From contig NZ_SMKW01000042.1 in assembly GCF_004348985.1 (NCBI RefSeq), positions 1-64,000 of the forward strand: DNA of 64,000 nucleotides. Direction: 5' to 3'. The position numbers and the translations under genes are program-made. The stretch comes from Saccharopolyspora elongata (GTDB taxonomy: Bacteria > Actinomycetota > Actinomycetes > Mycobacteriales > Pseudonocardiaceae). Under the pieces are notes generated by a model. It saw only the letters and a program-made list of their open reading frames with translations, made no database searches and was not told the origin of the DNA. This document shows, in pieces, positions 33,238 to 43,100 of this stretch; positions within the stretch are counted from its first letter, which is position 1; each line of letters begins with the position of its first letter.

Positions 33238-34099
33238 GCGCGTGGAGCAGTTCGACGGTGCGCTCGGCCGCCGGGTGCTCCGCGATCGACTTCTTGACTG
33301 CCACGCTGATCCGCCGCCTCGGGGTCGGTGACACCACGGGCACCGAGCGCAGCCCGGCAGGCAGGTACCCGATGCCCAGCCCGGGGATCACCGTGATGCC
33401 GATTCCCGTTGCCACGAAGGGGATCGCGGTCTGGTAGTCGTGCGTCTCCACGACGAACCGCGGGGCGAACCCGGCCTCCGCGCAGGCCGCGAGGAGCACC
33501 TGGCGGCAGGCGCCCTCGACGATGTCGTTGTCGACCCAGCTCCGCTCCGCCAGCTCCGCCAGCGGCACCTCGGCGCGCTGCGCGAGCGGGTCGTCGTCGC
33601 GGACGACCGCGAGGTACGGGTCGTCGATGAGCCAGTGCACGTCGACCAGCGGGGAGTGCTCGGTGTCCGGGTACTCGACGAAGATGTCGATGTCGGGTTC
33701 GGCGTCGACGATGTCGGTCATCCGCAGGTCGAGCCGCAGTTCGGGGAACTCGGTGCGCAGCGCGGCCACGAGCGCGGGCAGCCAGGTCGCGCCGGCGGAA
33801 CCGAAGTAGCCGATCGAGAGGCTGCCGACCCGGCCGGCGCGCAGATCGCCGACGACGCCTTCGACCCGGCTCAGGGCCTGGAACAGCGGTTCCGACTCGG
33901 TCGCGAGCGTGCGACCGGCCTGCGTCGGTTCGATGCCCCGGCCGACCCTCTCGAACAGCCGGAGCCCGGTCTCGCGCTGCAGCGAGGCGAGCTGCTGGCT
34001 GACCGCCGATGGCGTGTAGCCGAGCGCCTCCGCGCTCGCGCGGATCGATCCCGTTGCGACAACCGCCCGCAGCACGCGGAGCCGAGGTACGTCGAGCAT
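33191..34099 (-). CDS. LysR family transcriptional regulator
   Basis: A 302-residue regulator. The winged HTH spans residues 1-~62 (TGSIRASAEALGYTPSAVSQ, QLASLQRETGLRLFERVGRG) and the periplasmic-binding-like effector domain residues ~90-295. It is divergent from an EamA exporter, the standard arrangement in which a LysR protein controls the neighbouring permease. Effector unknown, perhaps an amino acid or metabolite exported by that pump. Confidence 0.88.
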   Translation of the reverse strand: MLDVPRLRVLRAVVATGSIRASAEALGYTPSAVSQQLASLQRETGLRLFERVGRGIEPTQAGRTLATESEPLFQALSRVEGVVGDLRAGRVGSLSIGYFGSAGATWLPALVAALRTEFPELRLDLRMTDIVDAEPDIDIFVEYPDTEHSPLVDVHWLIDDPYLAVVRDDDPLAQRAEVPLAELAERSWVDNDIVEGACRQVLLAACAEAGFAPRFVVETHDYQTAIPFVATGIGITVIPGLGIGYLPAGLRSVPVVSPTPRRRISVAVKKSIAEHPAAERTVELLHALTLEQPYRASPSRAR

Positions 34100-34120
34100 C
34101 CCCCGACTGTACAGGTGAGC

Positions 34121-34142
34121 TTAATCATTGTGCAGAACTAAT
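34121..34142. promoter_or_regulatory. Possible LysR binding region between LysR and EamA genes
   Basis: An A/T-rich 22-base stretch with TTA and TAA at its edges in the 82-base divergent spacer. LysR sites are usually T-N11-A interrupted dyads in A/T-rich surroundings. The dyad here is weak and the call rests mainly on location and composition. Confidence 0.25.
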
Positions 34143-34181
34143 CGCTTGTCCTTGCCAATCGGGCTGGCGACGATAGCTGGC

Positions 34182-35093
34182 GTGACCGGACAGCTCCAGA
34201 TCTCCGAAACCGCCCCGGCCGGGGCACAACGCGGCAAGGCCGCCGCGGCCGTCATCGTGACCGTGCTGCTGTGGGCGTCGGCGTTCGTCGCCATCCGCGG
34301 CATCGGCGAAACCCTCTCCCCCGCGCCGATGGCGCTGATCCGGATCGCGGTCGCCGCCGCCGCGCTGACGATCCTGGTGCTGGTCCGGCACCGCGGCTCC
34401 GCACCGGTCCCCCGCAGCCGCCGCACGCTGACGCTGATCGCGGTGTACGCGGTGCTGTGGCTCGCCGGGTACACGGTGGTCCTCAACGCCGCCGAGCGGC
34501 ACATCGACGCGGGAACCGCCGCGCTGCTGGTGAACATCGCGCCCCTGCTGATCGCGTTCGGCGCGGGGCTGTTCCTCGGTGAGGGCTACCCCAAGGCGCT
34601 GGTCGCCGGCTCCGTGGTGGCGCTGGGCGGCCTGTCGATCATCGCGCTGGGCTCCTCCGGCGACCGGGACTGGCTCGGCGCGGCGCTCTGCGTGCTGGCC
34701 GCCGTCCTGTACGCGGCAGGGGTGCTCGTCCAGAAGGCCGCGCTTCGCGGGGTGGACGGCACGATCGCGATCTGGCTCGGTTGCCTAGTCGCCACCGCGG
34801 TGCTCCTGCCGTGGACCCCGCAACTGATCGCCGAACTCCAGGCGGCGCCCGCCGGCGCGATCCTCGCCTCCGTCTACTTGGGACTGTTCCCGACCGCGAT
34901 CGGCTTCACGACGTGGGCCTACGCCCTCCACCGGATGCCGGCGGGCAGGCTCAGCGCCGCGAGCTACGCCGTACCGGTGGTGTCGATCCTGCTGTCCTGG
35001 CTGCTGCTGGCGGAGATCCCGACGGCATACGGCCTGATCGGCGGAGCGATCTGCCTCGTCGGAGTCGCCATCGCCCGCCGTTCCCGCGGCTAG
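34182..35093 (+). CDS. EamA/DMT-superfamily exporter
   Basis: A 303-residue membrane protein with ten helices in two EamA repeats (first ~20-150, second ~165-300). Signatures include LLWASAFVAIRGIGE in helix 1, AERHIDAGTAALLVNIAPL between the repeats' helices 3 and 4, and RLSAASYAVPVVSILLSW in the second repeat. Members export amino acids, metabolites or drugs. GTG 34182 is selected because it begins the cytoplasmic leader; an in-frame upstream ATG at 34128 lies in the regulatory spacer. Controlled probably by the divergent LysR. Confidence 0.85.
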   Translation: MTGQLQISETAPAGAQRGKAAAAVIVTVLLWASAFVAIRGIGETLSPAPMALIRIAVAAAALTILVLVRHRGSAPVPRSRRTLTLIAVYAVLWLAGYTVVLNAAERHIDAGTAALLVNIAPLLIAFGAGLFLGEGYPKALVAGSVVALGGLSIIALGSSGDRDWLGAALCVLAAVLYAAGVLVQKAALRGVDGTIAIWLGCLVATAVLLPWTPQLIAELQAAPAGAILASVYLGLFPTAIGFTTWAYALHRMPAGRLSAASYAVPVVSILLSWLLLAEIPTAYGLIGGAICLVGVAIARRSRG

Positions 35094-35104
35094 CGCCGAG
35101 AACC

Positions 35105-35126
35105 GCCGGTTTCGCGCGAAAACGGC
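35105..35126. repeat. Palindrome family 2, copy 2
   Basis: GCCGGTTTCGCGCGAAAAC plus GGC; a 22-base palindrome with one mismatched pair. It lies 11 bases after the eamA stop and is probably part of a terminator complex with the next copy. Confidence 0.6.
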
Positions 35127-35144
35127 AACCCCCGTGAGGCGTGA

Positions 35145-35168
35145 CGCCGTTTTCGCGCGAAAACGGCG
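35145..35168. repeat. Palindrome family 2, copy 3
   Basis: A perfect 24-base palindrome with core GTTTTCGCGCGAAAAC flanked by CGCC/GGCG. Together with copy 2 (18 bases away) it can also fold into one long hairpin. It sits 118 bases before the MoxR gene; 35169-35286 shows no other motif. Confidence 0.65.
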
Positions 35169-35286
35169 GCCCCTCTGCACCGCGTTGGGTGACGCACAGT
35201 CTCGTTGACAAAGTGACGCCATCTGAGCAACTGTTCAGTTCGGTGGGGCCCGGGCACGCCGGGCCGGGTGGACGGGAGTTTGCGGC

Positions 35287-36170
<884 letters not shown>

Positions 36171-36174
<4 letters not shown>

Positions 36175-37526
36175 CCGAGCCGATCAACGGCCTCCCCGAG
36201 CGGCTGACCGGGTTCGCCCAGGCGCTGCGGTCCCACGGCATCCGCATCGGGCCGGGCGAAACCGTCGATGCCGCCGCCGCGCTGGACGTGCTCGGACTGG
36301 CCGACCGGGAGCGCATCCGCGAGGGCCTCGCCGCCGCGCTGCTGCGCACCGACCGGCAGCGCGCGGTGTTCGACGCGACCTTCGACCTCTACTTCCCGCT
36401 CGGCGTCGGCCGCCCCGAAGGAACCGGGGACGAGCAGGATCTGGAGCAGCGGCTGATCGAGGCGCTCGCCGCCAACGACCGGTCGGCGATGACCCAGCTC
36501 GCCGGTGAAGCGGTGGACGCGCTCGGCCGTTTCGGGTCGGGCGACGGGCCGCAGGGCTGGTCCGCGCACCAGACGCTCGACCGGCTGCAGCCGCAGACAC
36601 TGCTGGCGCGCGTGCTCGCCGCGATGCGGGCCGGCGAGGCCGCCGACTTCACCGACCGGCTCGACCGGGACGAGATCCGCCGGCGCATCGAGGACTTCCG
36701 CAACCGGGTGCGCACCGATGCCCGGCGCCGCTCGGCCGAACTGCGCGGCACGGAGCAGATCGCGAAGCACGCCATCGCGCCGAGCGCCGACCAGATCGAC
36801 TTCCTCAACGCCGGGCGAGAGCAGCTCGCCGACCTGCGCCGCGCAGTGCAGCCGTTGGCCCGCAAGCTCGCCACCCGGCTCGCGGCGCGCCGCCGGCAGG
36901 CCGCTCGCGGCCGGATCGACCTGCGCCGGACACTGCGCCGTTCGCTGTCCACCGGAGGCGTGCCGCTGCGTCCGGCCTACCAGCGGCGCCGGCCCGGGCG
37001 GCCGGAAATCGTGCTGCTGTGCGACGTTTCCGGGTCCGTGGCGGGCTTCGCGAACTTCACGATGCTGCTGGTCCAAGCGCTGCACGACCAGTTCAGCAAG
37101 GTCCGGGTGTTCGCCTTCGTCAACCGCACCGACGAGGTGACCGGCCTGATCACCGGCGGCTCGGCCGACCCGGTGGAGCTCGGCCGCCGCATCCTCACCG
37201 AGGCGGCGGTGACCGGATGGCACGACAGCAGCGACTACGGGGCCGCCCTGGGCGAGTTCGCCGAACGCCACCTGGACGCGGTCGGCCCGCGCACCTCCGT
37301 GCTGGTCCTCGGCGATGCCCGCACCAACGGCTGGGACCCGAACCTGGCCGCGCTGGGGCAGGTCGTCGACCGGGCGCGCCGCGTGTTCTGGCTCAACCCC
37401 GAGCCGACGGCCCGCTGGTCGACCGGCGATTCGGCGGCCCACGCCTACGCCGGGGTCGTCGAGATGCACCAGTGCCGCAACGCCCGCCGCCTCAGCGAAC
37501 TGGTCGCCCGCCTGCTCCCGGTCTGA
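36171..37526 (+). CDS. VWA domain-containing CoxE-like protein
   Basis: A 451-residue protein. The N-terminal ~200 residues are helical (SHGIRIGPGETVDAAAAL is typical of CoxE-like proteins), then an Arg-rich linker near residues 225-265, and a C-terminal von Willebrand A domain with the MIDAS motif DVSGS near residue 286 and later Thr/Asp residues (HDSSDYG). It should bind a metal and work with the preceding MoxR ATPase in maturation of a partner complex. ATG 36171 overlaps the moxR stop. Confidence 0.85.
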
Positions 37527-37541
37527 ACGGCAGTTCCGCAC

Positions 37542-37563
37542 CCGTGAGCGTTTTGGGGTGCTA
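37542..37563. repeat. Intergenic palindrome, family 1, half copy
   Basis: CCGTGAGCGTTTTGGGGTG followed by CTA is the left arm plus centre of the palindrome found at 10213-10260. The complementary right arm is missing; IS-like sequence follows directly after the centre. It lies 16 bases after the CoxE-like gene, the expected position for its terminator. Insertion at the centre followed by loss of the right half explains it best. Confidence 0.6.
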
Positions 37564-37640
37564 AAGAGGCTGTTTTGGATGTCGTGGTGTGAGGTGTGGT
37601 AGCGCGGGGTCGTTGTCTTTGAAGCGGCGCAGCCGCTTAG
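37564..37640. mobile_element. Probable remnant end of a second insertion sequence
   Basis: This 77-base stretch begins AGAGGCTGTTTTGGATGTCG and has a base composition unlike its neighbours (T/G-rich, with GGTGTGAGGTGTGG). GAGGCTGTTT-type starts are typical of terminal repeats of IS4/IS5-type elements in actinomycetes. It lies between the half palindrome and the intact end of the IS701-type element and has no gene. Identification is from pattern only. Confidence 0.35.
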
Positions 37641-39044
37641 TAGGGCTTTGTTAGTTGTTGATCTCGTGCGGGATGATCTTGGTGTGGATGCTGCTGAGTT
37701 GGATGTCGTTCGGGGTCGTTTGGAGGATTTCGCTGGTGAGATGTTCGTGTCGTTCGCGCGTCGTGAGCAGCGGCTTAATGGTGGCTTGTACCTGCGGGGA
37801 CTGATGCTGGACGGGCGGCGGAAGTCGATGCAGCCGATGGCCGAGCGGCTCGGTGTGGATCATCAGCGGTTGCAGCAGTTCATCACTTCCTCGACGTGGG
37901 ATTACGCGGCGGTGCGCCGGCGGTTGGCGGCCCGGGCGGTGGAGGTGGTCACGCCGGAGGCGTGGGCGCTGGATGACACCGGGCACGAAAAGGACGGGAA
38001 TGCCTCGCCGGGAGTGGCCCGCCAGTACACCGGCACCGCGGGCAAGGTCACGAACTGTCAGATCGCGGTGAGCGTGCACGCCGTCACCAGCCGGTGCTCG
38101 GCGGCGCTGAACTGGCGGTTGTTCCTTCCGGAAAGCTGGGACGACGACCTCGCCACCGGTGTGGAGGCCGAACGCATCGCCATCCGGCGCCATCGGTGCG
38201 CGATACCGGGCAAGGAAGGGCACCGCCCGAAATGGCGCCTGGCGCTGGAGATGATCGACGAACTCCTCGCCTGGGGCCTGCGCCCGCCGGTCCTGCTGGC
38301 CGACGCCGCCTACGGAGACAACACGGTGTTGCGGTGCGAGCTGGCCGAACGGGGCCTGTCCTATGTGATGTCGGCCCGGGACACGATCAGTGCCCATCCG
38401 GCCACGGCCGTGCCCGTGGCTGTGCCCTATGCCGGGCGGGGCATACGGGCGGCCCCTCGCTACCCCGGCGCGCCGGCCTCGCTGCGCGAGCTGGCTCTGG
38501 CCGCCGGACGCGGCAGTCTGCGGCAGGTCACCTGGCGTCAGGGCACCAAAAAGACCCGGGGTAACCCCACCGCATCGATGCGCTCCCGGTTCCTGGCACT
38601 GCGCATCCGGCCCGCCAACCGCGACATCCCCCGAGCAGACGACGGCAGCCTTCCCGAAACCTGGCTGCTGGCCCAATGGCCACCCCGCGAACCCGAACCC
38701 ACCGAGTACTGGATCTCCAACCTGCCCGCCACCACACCGATCAAAACCCTGGTGCGACTGGCCAAACTCCGCTGGCGCATCGAACACGACTACCGCGAAC
38801 TCAAAACCGGGCTCGGGCTCACCCACTTCGAAGGCCGCTCCTTCACCGGCTGGCACCGCCACGTCACCCTCACCTCCGCCGCGCACCTGTTCCTCACCGA
38901 ACTCCGCCTGACAAGCCCAAAAGCACCTGGGGCGGCCTGACCCTCTACACAATCCTCCAAACACTCCAGGTACTCCTGGCCACCTGGACAGGCCGATGCC
39001 CCACCTGCTACCAACAACCACCGTGACGAACTAACAAAGCCCTA
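37641..39044 (+). mobile_element. IS701-family insertion sequence
   Basis: A 1404-base element bounded by perfect 16-base terminal inverted repeats, TAGGGCTTTGTTAGTT at 37641-37656 and its complement at 39029-39044, with one transposase gene between. No matching target-site duplication is seen (left flank ...CTTAG, right flank ATAACC), which suggests an adjacent deletion or recombination after insertion. The left end abuts an apparent remnant of another IS. Confidence 0.85.
37666..38940 (+). CDS. IS701-family transposase with frameshifted C-terminus
   Basis: A 424-residue DDE transposase. Catalytic acidic residues are seen in ALDDTGHEKDG (first Asp), LLADAAYGDN (second Asp) and RIEHDYRELKTGLG (Glu). 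GTG 37666 is used; a TTG at 37648 inside the terminal repeat is unlikely. After LRLTSPKAPGA the frame stops at 38940, but the usual C-terminal tail continues in another frame as GLTLYTILQTLQVLLATW and ends at 39026. One missing G in GGGGCGGCC near 38932 accounts for it. The copy may be inactive or the base may be an assembly error. Confidence 0.85.
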   Translation: MRDDLGVDAAELDVVRGRLEDFAGEMFVSFARREQRLNGGLYLRGLMLDGRRKSMQPMAERLGVDHQRLQQFITSSTWDYAAVRRRLAARAVEVVTPEAWALDDTGHEKDGNASPGVARQYTGTAGKVTNCQIAVSVHAVTSRCSAALNWRLFLPESWDDDLATGVEAERIAIRRHRCAIPGKEGHRPKWRLALEMIDELLAWGLRPPVLLADAAYGDNTVLRCELAERGLSYVMSARDTISAHPATAVPVAVPYAGRGIRAAPRYPGAPASLRELALAAGRGSLRQVTWRQGTKKTRGNPTASMRSRFLALRIRPANRDIPRADDGSLPETWLLAQWPPREPEPTEYWISNLPATTPIKTLVRLAKLRWRIEHDYRELKTGLGLTHFEGRSFTGWHRHVTLTSAAHLFLTELRLTSPKAPGAA

Positions 39045-39088
39045 ATAACCCACCCTCGCAGCTTGCACCGCCGCGGGTTCTCAGGTGT

Positions 39089-39156
39089 CTTCTCGCGAGG
39101 ACAGCCCCGACGTGGTGAATTGGTCATTCATGAGTCGGGGATCCCGCAGCGAGAAG
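39089..39156. repeat. Long imperfect stem-loop downstream of the IS element
   Basis: Outer arms CTTCTCGC (39089-39096) and GCGAGAAG (39149-39156), inner arms CCCCGAC (39105-39111) and GTCGGGG (39134-39140), around a loop containing GTGAATTGGTCATTCATGA. It is the only recognisable structure in the 39045-39228 spacer. It could be a terminator for the convergent aph gene, the end of a further mobile element or a small RNA. No coding potential is seen. Confidence 0.4.
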
Positions 39157-39228
39157 GCGACCGTAATTCCCGCAGGGGGCCGCCACCCGCACCGCCACGC
39201 AAAACGAGCCTGGAAACAGCTTCTGCGC

Positions 39229-40029
39229 TCAGCCCCAGGTGAGCGGGTCCAGGTGCAGGTAGAACCGCTGCCGGTCGGCGTCGAGCTCGATGCCGTACCG
39301 GCGGGCGAAGGTCTCGTCCGCGACGGACGCGCTGCTCTCGTCGGGCCACGTTTCGCGGGAATTGGCCAGCAGCAGCGCGATGTCGGCGTAGGGGTCGGCC
39401 GTGCCGAGCCTGCCGAGGTCGATGAAACCCGCCACCTCCAGCGCGTCCGGGTCGAGGATGATGTTGGGCAGGCACAGGTCTCCGTGGCAGACCACGGTCT
39501 CCGCGGCTTCCTGTTCGAGCCGCTGCGGCAGCTGCGGGGCCAGGTCCGCGAGCAGCACGACGGGCTCCTCCTGCTGCTGTTCCACCGGGAGGAACTCGGG
39601 ATTGACCGCGCCGCGGGCGACGACGTCCTGCGCGATCGCGAACATCTTCGACAGGTCGCGGCTGAACGGGCAGGAGCCGGCGGGCAGCTCGTGCAGGCGT
39701 CGCACGGCATCGGAGATGGATTCCCAGGCGCGGGCGAGGGTTTCGGCCGGAACCGCATCCGCGGGCACGCCCGCCACCGCGCTCGTCACCAGGCACGCGC
39801 CCTCGTCGCCGGCGCTCCAGTCGAGGACGCGGGGGCCGGGAATCCCGTTGGTGCAAAGCCATTCGGCCTTGTCCCGTTCCTGTTCGAGTTCTCCGGCCTG
39901 GTCAGCCGCGACGCACTTGGCGTAGCGCGAGCCGTCCGCGGAGCGGAAGGTGCCGGCACCCGACTCCCCGCCCAGGACGGGATGCCACTCGTGGCCGGCG
40001 GGAAGCACGACGCGCAACGATTCGGACAT
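39229..40029 (-). CDS. aph(3''): Aminoglycoside 3''-O-phosphotransferase (streptomycin kinase type)
   Basis: A 266-residue kinase that transfers phosphate from ATP to streptomycin. Length and landmarks match the APH(3'')-I (StrA) type: GGESG loop at ~20-24, Lys38 in RYAKC, EGACLVTSAVAGVPA, AVNPEFLP, catalytic Asp184 in CHGDLCLPN and Asp204 in IDLGRLGTADPYAD, and the family C-terminus FYLHLDPLTWG. It is chromosomal, near but outside the IS701 element, and divergent from the CHAT gene. An intrinsic resistance gene of an antibiotic-soil actinomycete is likely; an alternative is a related aminoglycoside or endogenous substrate. Confidence 0.88.
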   Translation of the reverse strand: MSESLRVVLPAGHEWHPVLGGESGAGTFRSADGSRYAKCVAADQAGELEQERDKAEWLCTNGIPGPRVLDWSAGDEGACLVTSAVAGVPADAVPAETLARAWESISDAVRRLHELPAGSCPFSRDLSKMFAIAQDVVARGAVNPEFLPVEQQQEEPVVLLADLAPQLPQRLEQEAAETVVCHGDLCLPNIILDPDALEVAGFIDLGRLGTADPYADIALLLANSRETWPDESSASVADETFARRYGIELDADRQRFYLHLDPLTWG

Positions 40030-40140
40030 ATGCCCGATCCTATCGGAGACCGGGAATGCGGTGTCGCGTGGTCGAATCCGGGTCGGAGATTGATCGAGAG
40101 GCGCTAGCTTGGTCCGAGGGTGCTGTAGCAGGGAGCAAGG

Positions 40141-43100
40141 ATGAGCGAGGTTCCGGCGGAACTCACCGAAGCGATTGCCGCGCTGCGCGAAGAGCTGCAG
40201 GGCGACCTCAGCGACGAGCAGCGCTACTACGCCAGCATCCAGCTGGTGGAACTGCTGCTGCAGCGCGACGAACTGGACGGCGCGGAGCCGACCGAGGCGA
40301 TCGCCATCGCCGACTGGCTGGCCGGGGCGTTCGACGAGCACTCCCCCGCGCGCATCCCGCCGCTCTACGACCTCTGCCTGGCGCACCTGCTGCGCGCGGC
40401 CCACCACGGCGAGGACGATCTGCGCGCCGCCGCGGGATATTGGCGGCAGCTGCGGGCGCTGCTCACCGCAGAACACCCGGGGCGCGCCGAGATCTGCGCC
40501 CGCAGCGCGCTGATCATCGCCGATGCGGTGGTCCGGCTGGCGGACCCGGCCGATTTCGCCGCGGCGATCGCGGATCTGGACATCGCCATCGACGAGCTCC
40601 CGGACGGCGACCTGCGGCGCGGTGCCGTGCTGACCCGCGCCCAGCTGTGGGCTGCGAGGTTCCGCACGCTGGGCGGCGATGACGACGATCACCGGCGTGC
40701 GGTCGCGGCGTTCACCGAATCCCTGGTGTGGCCCGAAGTCCAGTTCCGCGACGTCTGCCACCGCGAGCTCGCCCTGCTCATCCTGCTCAAGGACCTGCCG
40801 CCCGCCTCGCGCCGGGCGGAGCTCACCGACGAACAGTTCGGGCAGCTGGTCAACGGCCTGCCGAAGTCCGAACTCCGCGCCGTGCGAGGGCATCTCGACG
40901 CGCTCTCCGCCGAATTGATCGCGACGCCGGACGTCGCCGCCGCGCGGGTCGGCGTCGTGCTCGCGCAGGGACCCGAAACCACACCGCAGGACTGGGACGT
41001 CCTGGCCGCGGACCTGGGGACGCTGATCGAGCACGCCCCGGACGGCGATCCCGGCAGGTACCGGTCGGTCGTGCTCCGGGCCGCGTTTTCGTCGGACCCG
41101 CCTCCGGCCGTGCCGGTCCCCCGGCTCGCCGAGCTCGACGAAGCCATCGGCGCGCTGCGCCGGAAGGTGATCTCGGCTCTTGACGCGGAATCTGTCACCG
41201 GCGACCTGCTCGCGATCTCCGCCCTTCTGCTGGAACGCGCCGCCCTGACCGACGGCGACCCCACCAGGACGATCGAGATCGCCACGAGCATGGCGGCGCT
41301 CCACGATCACGAGACGATTCTCCCGCTCTACCAACTCGCCCTGGCCCACTCGTTGCGCGGCGACCTGCGCCTCGCTGTGGATCTCCTGCGCGAGCTGCGC
41401 CCGCTGCTGACCGCCGGTGCCCCGGGCAGCGCGGAGATCTTCGCGCGCAGCGGCATGATCATCGCCAAGCTGGTGGCCGATTCAGACGAGCCGGACCACG
41501 TCGACGAGGCGATCGCCGACCTGGACACCGCGCTTCCCGGGCTCGCCGAAGGCGAACTCCGCCGCCGCGCGGCGATGGCCCGCGCGACGATGCAGCTCGC
41601 CCGGTTCACCATGCTGGGAGGGGGCGAGGACGACCGCCAGAACGCCATCGCGACGTTCGAAGAAGCGTTGCAGCGCACCGATATCAGCACCCGCCTGCGC
41701 GACACCTGCCACACGGGGATCGCGTTCCTCGCGCTGTCGAAGAACCTGCCCACCGAACACCGCCAGCAGCGGCTCGGCGTGGACCAGCTCGACGAGATCG
41801 TCGGCTACCTGGACGAAGCCGAACTCCCCACGGCCCGGCGGCACCTGGCCGCGGTGTCGGCGGACGCGTCGAGCCCCGAACTCGCAGCGCTGCGACTGCT
41901 CGTCTGGGCGAGGAACACCGACGAGAAGCAGGATCTCGCCGCCGCGCTCGACGACCTGGCCACTGTCTCCGAGGACGACGGGGACGGTGCGCTGACCGCG
42001 GCGGAACTGGAAGCCATCCGCGCCGTCAAGTCGGCACTGGCGGGCGACGACGCCGACCGGTTGATCAGTGCCGCCACGGCGGGCCTCCCGTTCGAATCCC
42101 CGGTCCGCCTGCTGGTCACCATGCAGCGGCTGTCCGCCGAGGGGGTGCCCGGGTTGAGCACCGAGGAGATGGCGGAGCTGGTCGGCTGGCAGGAGCAGCA
42201 GGTCAACGCGATGCCGAACGACGATCCGGAGCGCGCCGAGGCGCTCGCCGGGCTGGCCGGGGCGCTGCTGACGCAGGCCCGCCGCGACGGCGAGGTTCCC
42301 GCCGACGCGCTGGCCCGGATCAGGGCGCTCGCCGAGGAGGTGGTGCGCGAGTACCCGTCGGACAACATCGCCGCCGGGTTCAGCCACACCCTGCTCGCCT
42401 TCGACGAGAAGGCGGAGGTGGACCTGGAGTCCGTGGAGGAGACGCTCGGCCACATCCAGCGCGCGACCGAACTCCTGCCCGCCGAGCACGAGATGCGGAT
42501 GGACTTCGGGCCCACCCTGGGCAGCATGCTCCTGGTGCGCTTCGCGCTGACGGGCAACCGCGAGGACGTCGAAGCCGCCGGATACTACGCGCCGGACGGC
42601 AGCTCGCTCGCCAACCTGATCAACGACGTGTCCGCCCGGGTCGCGGAGAGCTCCATCGGCGAACCGGACGTCGTGCTCCGCGACCTGCGCCCGGCCCTGG
42701 AGGGGTTCGTCCCGGAGGACCGCATCCGGTGGATAGCCAGGATCACCGCCTCGGTGCGGCTGCTCGGCATGGTCCCCCTCTACCGCGAGCTCCTGCCGAC
42801 GGCGGAGCAGCTGGACTCCCTCGCCGACGGCGTCGATGAGGTGACGGCCGGCCTCGAACCCGAGGTGCAAGCTCGGGTGTCCGACGGCATCGCCCTCGTC
42901 CGCGAGCTGAGGCGGCGAACCGCCGGTCGCTTCACCGGGAAGATCGACCTCGACGGCGCCCGCGAGGCCCTGGACGCGGCCCGGCGGCTGCCGCGGGCCC
43001 GGGCCGATTACGCCACCGAGAACATCGGCGCCGCCAGCCTCTGCATGAGCTTCGGCCTGGTCTCGGGAGATCTGGAGCTGGCGGACTACGGGTTGGAGGT

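Noticed and set aside
37641..39044. Target-site duplication flanking the IS701 element
   Set aside because: Bases next to the two inverted repeats do not match (CTTAG versus ATAACC), so no duplication was annotated.
39085..40107. A 340-codon plus-strand frame opposite the aph gene
   Set aside because: The minus-strand gene has a complete APH(3'') pattern; the plus frame is a shadow.
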